Assembly: GCA_958298945.1 (NCBI GenBank)
Contig: OY282605.1
Span: forward strand, 22,360,811 to 22,424,810
Direction of reading: 5' to 3'
Source of the DNA: Atherix ibis
Lineage: Eukaryota > Arthropoda > Insecta > Diptera > Athericidae
Length of the DNA: 64,000 nucleotides
The position numbers and the translations under genes were made by a program. Shown here piece after piece: positions 32,397 through 43,903 of the stretch. Under the pieces are notes generated by a model. It was not told where the DNA came from. It made no database searches and was given only the letters and a program-made list of their open reading frames with translations. Positions within the stretch are counted from its first letter, which is position 1; every line of letters starts with the position of its first letter.

Positions 32397-33795
32397 TAAT
32401 GAAATAAATAAAGAATATTTTAAAATAGAATACTTTGTTTAATTGCAAATTTGCCAAAACTAATTACATTAGAAAACAACAAAAACCAGTAATATTAAAA
32501 AATCTATTTTTTACACTTCAATTGCATACTGAAGTTTAAGATTGGCCCCTACTGATTTACGCCGTTTCTGTTAATTTTTGTGTAGAGGCCTATCCGCCCC
32601 AGTTCTTCTATTATTTAATATAAAAAAACTATACGATAAGTAATAACGTTGACATTATTTTACCATTAAATACGAGTACTATATCCGTACTTATACATGC
32701 ATGCACATAAAAAACCAATTTTGTAATAGTAGGAATAGAAGAATAATTTAGCTAAACTAAGAGAGAAGAGCATATATGGTTTGGTTGGTGAGTATATTTT
32801 TTCCCAGGCCGCACACTGATCCAGTGATGATGGTATGTAAAGTTCGATCTTAATGAATTATGTAAGCATCAACGAAAAGCTGAGGTAACGGATGACATCA
32901 TTGCCAACAGCAGCGAAATCAGACCAAAAAGAAGCGACCAAGAAACTTTCTGGACGTCAGATAAATTTGGTATTCCCATAGGCATCTAACAATGAGATTT
33001 GTACGTACATGTTTTGTGCAATGGTATACGAAAATGTGAAGAGTGAAATTGATTTGGCGACATTACCACTAATAAAGCTGAGGTCAGTAGCAGTATTAAG
33101 AATGGCATAGAATCCGGGGTAACAATAGTGTTGGTAACAATACCGGTATCACCAGCGGAAATACCATCGACGACGATGACGCTGAAGTTTGGGAGTGTGG
33201 ATGCAGCAGAAGAGCAGTAAAAAGTCAACTTTTCAGAACTAGCGACAGCAAAACGTTCAAACGTTAAAATATCGGAAATCGACAGCTAACAGACAGAGAT
33301 AGCAATAGGTGTGTGCCATCATCAACAGTAACAAAAAAGACCAGCGACAAAAATTCCTTATTCTTTACTCGATTAGGCAAATTCAGAATTAGTAGTTAGG
33401 TACGGACTTATAAATTGTTTGTTCATGAGGTAATTTTTGAAAATTCCAAACGCCATTATTCATGGCAATAAAAAAATATTCTTATAACTAACTTAAAATG
33501 ATTACCGAATATATATTGTACAATAAGTTTGTTTATTACATGTTCCCGTAAATAATAAATTGCAGACTATTTTTTATTTTTCTATTTTTTTCGGATTAGG
33601 TTAAATCGAATTATTTCATAAAAAAAAAACTAAATATTATAGTTATTTAATATTGACTAGACCAGAATATATTAGATTATTGTATTAAATTGTTAATGTA
33701 AAATTCACGTGAACAGTTTTTTTTGTTGTTGTTGTTGTTTTAAGTTTTATGTAAAAAATAGCGAAAAAAAACGGGAGCTGAAAGAAAAAAAAACA
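32397..33795. other. Unassigned; 32760-33400 is less AT-rich
   Basis: No gene recognised. Between about 32760 and 33400 the composition is visibly more balanced and CAG/AGC-rich, unlike the flanks, which suggests inserted material. No transposase, RT or host domain could be read in either strand. 33400-33795 is AT-rich spacer. Confidence 0.45.
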
Positions 33796-34560
33796 ACAAA
33801 ATAAATTGCTTAATACACATAATAGAATAAGTTGACATTTAGTGAGGTTATGTTTGTTCAAATTAGTAACATTTTCAAAAAAGTTTTTACTGCATATTTT
33901 TACAGAAAATTTTATTGATAATTTTTACCGAAAATTTTTGCTGCTGTACATTTTTACCAAATATTTTTACTGAAAATAATTACAGAAAATTTTTACCGAA
34001 AATTTTTACTGGAAGTTTTTACTGGAAATTTTTATTAGAATTTTTACCGACATTTTTTACTGCAGATTTTTACGACAAAATAAATTGCTTAATACACATA
34101 ACATTTAGTGAGGTTATGTGTTTGTTCAAATTAGCGGCATTTTCAAAAAAAAGCTTTTACTGCAGATTTAAATTGATAATTTTTACCGAAAATTTTTGCT
34201 GTTGTACATTTTTACCGAACATTTTTACTGAAAATAATTACAGAAAATTTTTACACAAAATTGTTACTGAAATTTTTTACTGGAAATTTTTACTAAAAAT
34301 TTTTTACTGCAGATTTTTACAGAAAATTTTTACAAAATAAATTGTTTAATACACATAATAGAATGCTGACATTTAGTGAGGTTATGTATGTTCAAATTAG
34401 CGACATTTTCAAAAAAAAAGCTTTTACTGCAGATTTTTACCGAACATTTTTACTGAAAATTAGTATAGAAAATTTGTCCCGGAAATTTTCCCGAAAATTT
34501 TTACAGAAAATGTTACCGAAAATTATTACAGAAAATTTTTACTGAACATTTTTACCGAAT
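33796..34560 (+). repeat. 13-bp minisatellite array with longer interspersed spacer, array 1
   Basis: The core unit is GAAAATTTTTACY or a close variant, mostly 13 bp. Three times the array includes a longer spacer beginning ACAAAATAAATTG (about 33796, 34075 and 34332) and containing CATTTAGTGAGGTTATGT and TTCAAATTAG, giving a higher-order period of about 257-279 bp. The open frames running through (for example 33915-34340) follow from a stop-poor 13-bp unit and are not evidence of a protein. Confidence 0.9.
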
Positions 34561-34974
34561 AGTATCTTTTTTATAGTAAATCCTAATAAGTTATTTAGTG
34601 TATATATTTTTTTGATAATAAGACTTTCGCTTTTGTCTTGTATAGCTAGGCATCATTTGGAGCGATTTGGCAACACTGCAATCACATAGATTGTATATTA
34701 GTCACTCGTAGACGGAACAGTGCAAGTTTGAACCTTACAAGGACTTTTTTTAAATTAAAAAGTACTCGTATACTTTGTTTACGTGTATAAGTAAAGTTTT
34801 GTTTTTGCAGTGCGTTCAAAAGAAAAATGAAACAGTGAAATTTGGAGGAACGATGTCCAGCTAAATTTTGTGTTAAGCTTTCTGAATCCGTAACTTTCAC
34901 TTATATGTTAAATGTTGTAATGAGCCTGTGGGTATAAATCCTTATTAAGCGCAAAAGTTTTTCGGTGGCAAAAA

Positions 34975-35290
34975 AAATGTGATAGGACCAAGAAGTAGTG
35001 GAAAACGAACCTCGCTCAAGGTACGATTGAAGACTGTTGTAATGTTAAATTAGTAGTGCTTGTAAGACTCAAAAAAGTTGATAAGCAGTCTTTAGAAAAG
35101 CTCAGAAAAATGGTTCTTCTCGTCAGATAGGAGATTGCAGACGTTTGGATGCTCCACCATAACAACGCACCTTGTCCCATGGTAATTATTATCAACGAAT
35201 CAAAAAAAAAAAGGATTGGCGGACGACCGAGTAGCAGTGGAAGATGATACTCGCTCAGGTAGGCCTTCAACGTCAAAAACTAATTAAAAT
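34975..35290 (+). pseudogene. Scrambled mariner transposase scraps
   Basis: Pieces out of order: a decayed N-terminal linker at about 34980-35030, then LHHNNAPCPMVIIINE at about 35150-35200 (the second catalytic block, LHHDNAPCHT in relatives, Asp changed to Asn), then another N-terminal linker VAVEDDTRSGRPSTS at about 35230-35280. The order N-term, catalytic, N-term implies two copies or rearrangement. 34561-34974 is unassigned. Confidence 0.55.
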
Positions 35291-37934
35291 GTGGAATATC
35301 CTCTTTGGTAAACAACTATTCCTGTGGCGTTCAACTCACCATAAATGCCACGAGACCCAGAATTTCTTTTTTAATAGAAATTCTTCTATTTTGCAGCTGC
35401 TTAAATCCAGCAATTCCTTTCGGAAGTTCCCCTCCCACCCCCTTTTAATTTTCTTAAGGAAACTAATATGCTCCATAAAATTTAATCATTTTTGATTGCT
35501 CTGTTTCCATCTAACTATCGATCAGTGCCATGAGAAAAGCACATGGTCGTGCCACTATAGAATGGCTTCTAGCTCTTATCTCAGAGACCTTACAACAAAA
35601 ACAAACATACAAAAAAGCTTCAATATTTTTGCATATAAAAATGTTCTTATGAAAGTATAGGTGCTGTAGTGACCTCCTTTCTTGACTAATCCAGATCTTC
35701 TATTCCCATAGAAAAAAAGAACTCCTTAGATAAGCTGCAGTTGTTTTTTAAGCTGAGGTACATAGTGCAAAATGGTTAATTTGGCTAAGGTCAATGACCA
35801 TATTTTTGGTATTTATTTTATAACATATCGAAGAATGTCTCTTTCGACATAACACACTTCCCCCATTTCCGATTTATTTATAAAAGGACATGGGGAATAA
35901 TGAAATTCATTTCGAAAAGGGTGTTTTCCCGTTTCCTTGCTGAAATTTGCACATTAATGCACACGCCCTTTTTACGATCCGAAAGTTTATTTGAGGGAAA
36001 AGCTGGTGGTGCATTTTATTTTGCTTGTTATTTTCCAAAAATTCAGTTCGTTGGCCTTTCGTTGTGTGAAAAAAAAAACTCATTTCAATATATTTCGTTA
36101 TATTATCCATGATGAACAAACCACATCAGATACTATAAAAATACTATAAATATGGTCCTGTTTTCTTATATGAATAGGAAAAAAAATTTATAACAAAAAA
36201 AGGAGGAGGGAATAGTAATAAAATAATTAAAAAAATATGAAGTAAACAAAGAAAAGGATAACTTAAATATTCCACGACCGTTTGTTTGGCTGGTACACAA
36301 AAAATGCACAGACAAAAACTTGGCCAAGTCTGTCCGTACATATGTTTTTGGTGCCATAAGGACTAAAGGCTAAACATTGGAAGGCAGAGGCAAACACGTC
36401 TATCCGAATGGCAAACAGTTTACTAAAAGGTAACAGTATGGAACTTGTACTTAATTAACTTAAAAACTGCCGACCATGACTTTGTGCCCATCTGGAACTT
36501 TACTACTGTTCAGTGGTAGCGGGGGCCAGAAGTTGCAAGGTGCAATGTCATCAGCCAAATTGCCATTAGTAGTAGTGGTTCAGCTGTTCAACTATTTATA
36601 TTTTTATGCAATTTTTCACAACAGTTATTTTCTTCTTACCCCCCTTCCACCCCTTGCAGTATTTATTTCTCCACCTTGCATTTGGCGAAATTTTAGTTTT
36701 GCTCCTTTTTCAACTACGAAAAAATTTTGTTTTTCACTTTTTTTTTGTTTTTTTTTTTTTGTTGAGAGAAAAAGGTGTCGTTCTTTTTTTTATAGATGTT
36801 TCCAATTTTCATTTAGCCATTGAATTTATGTGGATAATATGGGAGACTCCCCAGCCAGCAGCAACGAATTATTTGCTTGTTGTTGGCCTAATTTGATTAG
36901 GTGTTCTTTGTGACGTGACCTAACCAATCCATGGTAGTGTGTAGATCTGCACTGCAACCAGCCAGCAAACAAGGATCTGCAACGCAAACCAATTTTATTC
37001 GTCTCTGTTAGAAAATATTTTTTTTCCTTTTCTGTTTACTTAACTAATGTTTAGACAGTGTTTATCATAAATCATAGGTTATTTGCGACTGAAACCAGGC
37101 AGGCATTTTTCATATTAAAATTCTGTAAGAATATTCATTTTCCATTTATGCAATTTTTTTACTCCTGCTCCACTGCCTATTTTTTTATTCACCTTATTTC
37201 ATATTTTTCTCCTATTCATTGTGTTACCTTTTTATCTATTATGATTTTCTCAATTGTTATACCAATTTTCTTTTCTTTTATAAATTTTCCTAAAAGGTAG
37301 AAAGGATCCTTGATGCAATATTTTTATATTTGTTTTTTATTTCAAAATAATACAATTCGACAGAATCGATATGAGAATCATTCGTTTTTTTTTGCATTTG
37401 TATTGCTATAAGAAGTTCCTTAAAATTTTTGTAGGCAAAATGCCAAAAATTGTTTCGTAAATCGATATTTTTACTCCGCCTATTTAATGATGACTATTGT
37501 GAAAGAATTTTTTACTAAAAGAGTATCCTCTGAGTGCATTGAATCATAAAAATAAGAATAATAAATAAAAATAAAATTGTATCCTTTTTAAGAGCATTAA
37601 ACATAATATGCTATAAAAACATTTATACTAAAATTAATCAATTTATTACTATTGAAATCGAATTGAATAAATTTTCTATCTATACTATCGGTATTTCCCT
37701 CTGTGTACTCGTATAGTATATAATTTGTATTTATTGCTTGATTTTTATCCTGATTATTATGAATTATTGAAAAGCTTAACGACATAATAGGATTCAAACT
37801 TGAGATTATTTTTCATGTATAAAAGCTTTTTTTAAAAAAATTTAAATTTTTCACCAATCACATAATATGAAATATTGTAAATACAATATGATTCATGCAC
37901 AGAATAATTTTTTTAAATATTATATTGCAGGTTT
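35291..37934. other. Mostly unassigned host-like spacer
   Basis: Includes the repeat at 35531-35610. Longer open frames (36476-36823, 36606-36896) are driven by poly-T and low complexity and show no domain. 36830-36980 is more balanced in composition and could be conserved non-coding sequence, but nothing specific can be shown. 37300-37930 is AT-rich. Confidence 0.5.
35531..35610 (-). repeat. Dispersed repeat, partner of 24866-24938
   Basis: Reverse complement of the repeat at 24866-24938, roughly 80 percent similar by eye, sharing TTTGTTGTAAGGTCTCTGAG. Non-coding. Confidence 0.7.
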
Positions 37935-39335
37935 TTTTACAAAACATTTTTACTGCCAATTTTTACAAAAAATTTTCATTGAAAATTTTAAACGAAAATT
38001 TTGCCGCAAATTTCTTGCTGACAATTTTTACCGAAAATATTGACATAATTTTTACTGAATAATTTTTTCTGACAATTTATACCGACAATTTTTACTAGTA
38101 ATTTTGTACTGAACATTTTGACTGGAAACTTTGGCTGGCAATTTAATTGCTGGACATTTTGACTGAAAATGTCTACTGGAAATTTACACAGGAAATGTTT
38201 ACACGAAATTTTTACTGGCAATTTTTACTGCAAATCTTAACTGGAAATTTTTACTGTAATTTTGAATATAAATTTTTACTGGAAATGTTTACATGAAATT
38301 TTACCAAAAATTTTGAGTGGAAATTTTGGTTAAACAATTTTTACTGGAAATGTTAACTATAAATTTTTACTAGAAATTTTTACCGAAAGTTTTTATTGCA
38401 GATTTTTACAGAATATTTTCACTAGAATTTTTTACTGGAAATTTTTACTGACAATTTTTACTGCCAATGTTTATTGACAATTTTTTCTGAAAATTTCTAC
38501 CGACAAAATTTTTACCGAACATTTTTACTGACAATTTTATCCAAAATTGTTACCGGAAATTATAACTGCCAATTTTTCTAAAAAGTTTTACTGGAAATTT
38601 TTACTGAAAATTTTTACTAGAAATGTTTACTGTAAACTTTCACTAGAAATTTTAAGTAGAAAATTTGTACCGAAAACTCTTAATGGAAAATTTTACTGTA
38701 AATTTGTACCGACAATTTTCACTGTACATTTTACTAAAAATTTTACGGAAAATTTTTATTGACAATTTGTCCTGGAAATTTTTACTGGATTTTACTGGAA
38801 ATTTTTACAGGATTTTACTGGAAATTTTTAATGGAAATTTTTTATTGAAAATGTTTACCGAAAATTTGTACCAAAAATTTTTACTGAAAATGTTCACAGA
38901 AAATTTTACTAAAAAATTTACTCTAAATTTTGACGCATATTTTTATTGGAAATTTTTATTGGAAATTTTTACTGAAAATTTTTACCGAAAATGTTTACTG
39001 AACATTTTTACTGTCAGTTTTTAGTGAAAGTTTTTACTGAAAGTTTTTACTGGAAATTTTTACTGGATTTTACTGGAAATTTTTAATGGAAATGTTTTAT
39101 TGAAAATGATTACCGAAAATTAGTACCGAAAATTTTTACTGATAAAAATTGAAAATTTTTACTGTCAATTTTTAGTGAAAATTTTTACTGGAAACTTTTA
39201 CTGGAAATTTTTAGTGGAAAATTTTAGCCGAAAATTTGTACCAATAATTTTTACTGCAAATTCTTACAGAAAATATTACCGAAAATTTTTATCGAACATT
39301 TTACCGAATTTAAATTTTACTGAATATTTTTCCTG
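37935..39335 (+). repeat. 13-bp minisatellite array 2 (about 1.4 kb)
   Basis: More than one hundred diverged units of GAAATTTTTACTG and relatives (GAAAATTTTTACC, ACAATTTTTACTG). A longer segment containing ACTGGATTTTACTGGAAATT near 38785 recurs near 39061, a higher-order spacing of about 276 bp. Translation gives a 13-residue period (for example FYWKFLLEIFTEN, 38942-38980) because a 13-bp unit cycles through all three frames. The right edge passes directly into a DD41D transposase C-terminus. Confidence 0.92.
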
Positions 39336-39339
39336 AATT

Positions 39340-39560
39340 TTTTTTTTAATAAATATTATTAGATTTGACGCTATTGGAATTTTTCTTGTAAGTTATCGTA
39401 TTTGCGCAGATAATTCCGAAACTTAACAGTGTTTAAAAACTTAACATCCCTTAAGTAATAACTGAATTACAGCTCGAAATATGCGAAAAACCCATCGAAA
39501 ATTATTTCAAAATGATCGAGTCCTTCAAAAATCCTTTTGACTGTTATATTTAGATAATTT
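39340..39560 (+). pseudogene. DD41D-type transposase C-terminus
   Basis: Directly after the array the sequence reads FDAIGIFLVSYRICADNSET (family LTPLDFFLWGYVK..VYAD), then a decayed C-terminus ending near RKLFQNDRVLQ. It lacks everything upstream of the third catalytic block. The following stretch to 41361 is unassigned AT-rich DNA. Confidence 0.65.
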
Positions 39561-41361
39561 TCTAATTTATATATGTATTATAGCAAAAAATATAATGAAA
39601 TAAAAATTTCATTAAAATGCAGGAATTTCAAGTGAGTTTTAGATGATACTTTTACAAATTGAATAATCCTCCAAATATACACATAGCATATGTATGTATG
39701 TATAATAGGGATGTAAGTTAATAGAAAAAAATTAGATATATTTTGATTTCCTCAGATTGAAATTGTATAAAAAATATTGATTAAAAAAACTAATAGTTTA
39801 TTCGAATTAAAAGTGCTTATCTATTTACTATTTTTGCATGATTAGATAACTTTCTTTTTTAATATAATAAGCACACGCCATCTTATTAACAAAAATCAAC
39901 AAAAACTCAAATAGAGCATTTCGAGGATAGTTGGTCTTATTAGAAGCTCAATTATCCTTTTGGGGGGCTTATTTTAATTTCACACTATTTAGCCTATAAT
40001 TGCTAATCGAACTTAGTTCCAGCTTAGCATGCAAACATAAATTAAATATTAATAATTAATTATAAAACAATGAATATTGAATAGGTAAAAAAAAATTCGA
40101 TATCGATATTGTATAAAATTCGAAAATAAGGACAATTGGTGATTGGTAATTTTTCGGAACAAAACTCTTATGTCACGCGATGTTATTGAAGATGGTTTAG
40201 TATAATTATCCTTACACTCTCTACTGAAATATAGAGGGAAAAAAACATTATTCAGTTTACTTCTATTATCCTTTTTTATCCTTTTTCTTATTCATCGTAT
40301 AGATAATGGGAGAATTTTCATCAATATACAACAAACAAGTATACATGATCCTTGGCAACAATAAGACCCCAAAAAAAAATAATCAAATTACATTTTATAG
40401 TCCTTTTTCTCAACCATTAAAATGTTCCTTTTTAATACGTTGCAGTGAATCAGCACAATTCTTTGGGGATCATTCTATTAAAACTTTAAATGTATGTAAA
40501 AAGTTTTAATTTGTAACGAATAGTTTGGTTTTGAAAGAAAAAGAACGGAAGCTTTTTGTTATGTGCAAAACTTGAAAATCAGTTGTAACAAAATAATATC
40601 CTTTTTAGCAAATCTCCTGAGTCCTTCTTACACTTCATACTTTTTGGATAGAAGTGAACTTTCGAAATTCTATCATATAACATGATGTTTCGGTTTTTGT
40701 TTGTACAATTTTCAGATTGATGAGATTTTTCCAAACAAAATTCACCACATTTTTTGTGTATAAAATACGTTTTTTATCTAATGGCAATTAAGTTTTTTAA
40801 ATGTGTTCTAAAAAAAACTTCTAATTGAAAGGATTTTTTTTTTGCAATGAAAAATAATACTAATAAAATTTTGTTTGTTGCTTTTAAAAAAAAAAATTTC
40901 TGTCAATAAAACATATTTGTTTGTTCCTAACCTCACATTAATTGGATTTTTTTCCTATGGCACCCTGAGGAGCCATTAGATATTTCTAATATCTCTATAA
41001 CCTTAAAAATATGATTTTCTTCTTTAGATTTTATTAGGATTTTGGTATCAATACAAATTTTAGACTCCTTAAATTGAAATTATTCAATTTTCATTTTTTC
41101 TACGGTATTAAACTTTTAATTAAATAAAAAAAAAAAAATTTATTATGATAAAAGATATTATTGTTCAAAAATAAGATCTTTTTTTATACTCTATAAAGAT
41201 TTTAATTATTTAGATAAAATATTAAATTCAATTTGTGGTTCAGAAAAAGTACTGCCCATTTTATTTGACATGTGTCAAATGTATATATTATTCCAAGATA
41301 GTATATTTTTCTTAGATTTAGTATAAATAACCAAAAAGTGCGTTAAATTTGTAAAAACTTT
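39561..41361. other. AT-rich spacer
   Basis: No recognisable gene or element. A 67-codon open frame at 40306-40509 has no motif. Confidence 0.55.
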
Positions 41362-42870
41362 CTTCAGAGATGAGGATCATTTCCTACGCGGCGAATATGT
41401 CAATAAGCTAAAAATACCGTATATGTGGCTCTGAAAACCTTCAACTGACTGTGATAATCATTGAAAGCTATTGTATCCGAGAAAGATAAGAGTCTGGTGT
41501 ACATTTAGGTCTCAAAATAATTTATTAGGAGAGACAATTACTATCAATTGCTAAACACTATGGTCGCATGATGTCCGACTTTTTTTTTGGTCCGAACTTC
41601 ATTTTTACCGAACATTTTTACTGACAATTTTTATTGTAAATTTTCGCCAAAAATTTTTACTGCTAATTTTTACCGAAAATTTCTACTGAAAATTTTTATC
41701 GAAACTATTTACTGCCAATTTTTACTGGAAATTTTTACGGGAAATTTTTACAAAAAATTGTTACTGTCAATTTTTAGTGAACATTTTTACTGAACATTTT
41801 TACTGGAAATTTTTACTGACAATTTTTACTGGAAATTTGTACTGGAAATTTTTATTGGAAATTTTTAACGAAAATTTGTACCAACAATTTTTTCTGGCAA
41901 TTTTTACTGACATATTTGACAGAATATTTTACCAAACATTTTTACTGCTAATTTTTATCCAAACATTTTTACTGACAAATTTTTGCCGAAAATTTTTACT
42001 GAAAATTTTTACAGAACATTTTTACCGAAAATTTTTGCTGCTAATTTTTACCGAAAATTTTTACTGAAAAATTTTACTGACCATTTTTGCCGAAAATTTT
42101 TACTGAACATTTTTACTGGCAATTTTTACTGAATATTTTAATCGAAAATTTTTAATGTAAATTTTTACTGACAATTTTAGCCGAAAATTTTTACTGAAAA
42201 ACTTCACAGAACATTTTTACTGAAAATTTTTACTGGTAATTTTTACCGAAAATTTTTACTGACAATTTTGACAGAATATTTTTAACAAAATTTTTTTACT
42301 GACCATAAAGAAAGAGAGAACGTTACTGTCAATTGCTTACCACTATGACCACACGATGTCTGAGTTTTTATTTACCCGAACTTAAAGATTTTAATCAAGA
42401 TCACATGTGGTTTCAAGAAGACGGCGCTATAAGCCACAAAATAGGCGAAATTTTGCTTTTATTGCCAGGACACCTAATTTCAAGATTTGGTAATGTCAAT
42501 TGGGCTCCTGAATCCAATAATTTGACGCCATTCGATTTTTTTCTAGTTAAGCTTCGTGAAAGATCGTGTTTATGCGAATAATTTCTCTAGTGTTTAGAGC
42601 ATTCAAAAACCAACATCCTTCAAATAAATAACCTCAAAACAATCGAGTTGTTTCTCAAAAAGGCTCATTGAGGCTATTCGAATAATTATTTATTTAATGC
42701 ATAAAAGCAGGAATTCAGGCAAAATAAAAAAAATTAAAATTCTATCAAAATCAGAATTTACAATGCATTTGATTTTACTATTGGTATTCTTGAATTTTTT
42801 ATTTAAGAAAAAGGACATTAATTGGATAATTCTTTTTATTAGACTATACAAAAAAATGACATAAATAATC
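41362..42870 (+). pseudogene. DD41D-type transposase relic interrupted by a 13-bp array
   Basis: Left part 41362-41595 reads FRDEDHFLRGEYVNKLKIPY (first Asp block), then LYPRKIRVWCTF, then GETITINC and a decayed ...SHDVRLFF. The array follows. The right part from 42308 repeats the last piece (GENVTVNC, then TTMTTRCLSFYLPELKDFNQ) and continues DHMWFQEDGAISHKIGEILL with the second Asp, then LISRFGNVNWAPESNNLTPF with DFFL and the third Asp. A decayed C-terminus follows and the 3' landmark ATTAATTGGATAATTCTTT lies near 42818. Spacing of the last two Asp is reduced to about 37 by an in-frame loss. Not functional. Confidence 0.8.
41596..42303 (+). repeat. 13-bp minisatellite array 3, inside a transposase
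   Basis: About fifty units of GAAAATTTTTACTG-like sequence, mostly 13 bp. Both flanks carry the same transposase segment (left GAGAGACAATTACTATCAAT at 41532, right GAGAGAACGTTACTGTCAAT at 42311), so array plus flank looks like an amplified or recombined internal part of the element. Confidence 0.9.
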
Positions 42871-43566
42871 TAGATTTTTCCACTAATATTCCAAAATTTT
42901 AATTAGGTTAATTTGAAAAAAAAACAATTTTTTTTGGAAGAAAATTAGTAAATTAAAAATTTGCCAATTTAAACCTTTGTTTTTTAAATTCTAATTCTCT
43001 GTTTTCCAAACTATTTTGGGGATTTTTCGCAATTAATGCTAAACGAAACCGTTACTATGCAACATTATGTCAAACTGTACACGAAGTTCGAGCAAAGCCA
43101 ACCAACCAACCCTTCCAAATTATTTTGTTGGTCACTAAATTTCGAATCAAAAAAAAAACAGCCGCTAATTTTTATTCTGCCACAACACACCCTTGACGAT
43201 TCGTTAAAAAAAAATTTCACTCCGTGCGCATACACATAAACCTATCTATCGGTGTGCGCAAAAATGAAATAATTTTTTTTTTTTGCAAATTTTTTTTTTT
43301 TTTGTTGTTTCTTTTATACCTGTCGCCAGTGTCAATGACCGCATGGAATCGCTAGCCCACATATTGTTAAGTAGTTCGGCAATTTTTTTTTTTTTACTCT
43401 CCGTTTCCTCCCGAAGAGGTGTTTAAGCTTTTTCGTGCTTTCGTGCTTTCTATCATTTGAAAATATTTCTCAATTTTCATTCGTTTTTATATGTATGCGT
43501 TTATGCTAAGCTGGTTTTCTTTCACTGTCTCTCTCTCTCTCTTCCCCTCTCCCTCCACTCTCTCGA

Positions 43567-43903
43567 TCAGTCTCTCTCTCTCTCTCTCTTTCTATTTAAT
43601 TTTCTTTTTGCAAATACTTTTTTTTGTCTAATTTTCTTTTTGCAATTTCTTTTTTCTTATAGTTTTTTTTTATTTGTAGCTTTTTTTTATCGAAAAAAAA
43701 CGACGATTCATTCTTTTCTTATTTCAAAATTTCTATTAATTTTAGGTTGTTTTTTTTGTGCAAAAGATAAAAACTTTAAATTACGAAATTACGCAAAAAA
43801 AAGAAGAGCGGAAGATAAAAACAGGCAAGCGGAACAGACATTTTTCTTCGTTTTTTTGTTTTGTTTGTTGTGCTCAATTTTTCCACATTGCCAAATCAAT
43901 TTT
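43567..43903 (+). other. Possible 5' untranslated exon with splice donor (speculative)
   Basis: CGATCAGTCTC at 43564-43574 fits an initiator (TCAKTY) within CT-rich DNA, and GGTAAGTG at 43904 fits a splice donor. Between them there is no convincing coding frame. Either match could be chance in this base composition; no TATA or downstream promoter element was identified. Confidence 0.15.

Noticed and set aside
36476..36896. 115- and 96-codon overlapping frames as a gene
   Set aside because: Low-complexity F/L/P-rich translation from poly-T tracts; two overlapping frames are equally open, which argues against coding.
37788..37803. tRNA B-box-like sequence (GTTTGAATCC on the minus strand)
   Set aside because: No A-box, anticodon arm or acceptor pairing could be found at the right distance. 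No convincing tRNA was seen anywhere in the window.
33915..42067. Open frames of 67-141 codons through the 13-bp arrays (33915-34340, 38665-39024, 41777-42067) as repeat proteins
   Set aside because: A stop-poor 13-bp unit stays open in all three frames and automatically gives a 13-residue peptide period. There is no start context, no frame conservation between arrays, and the units vary freely.
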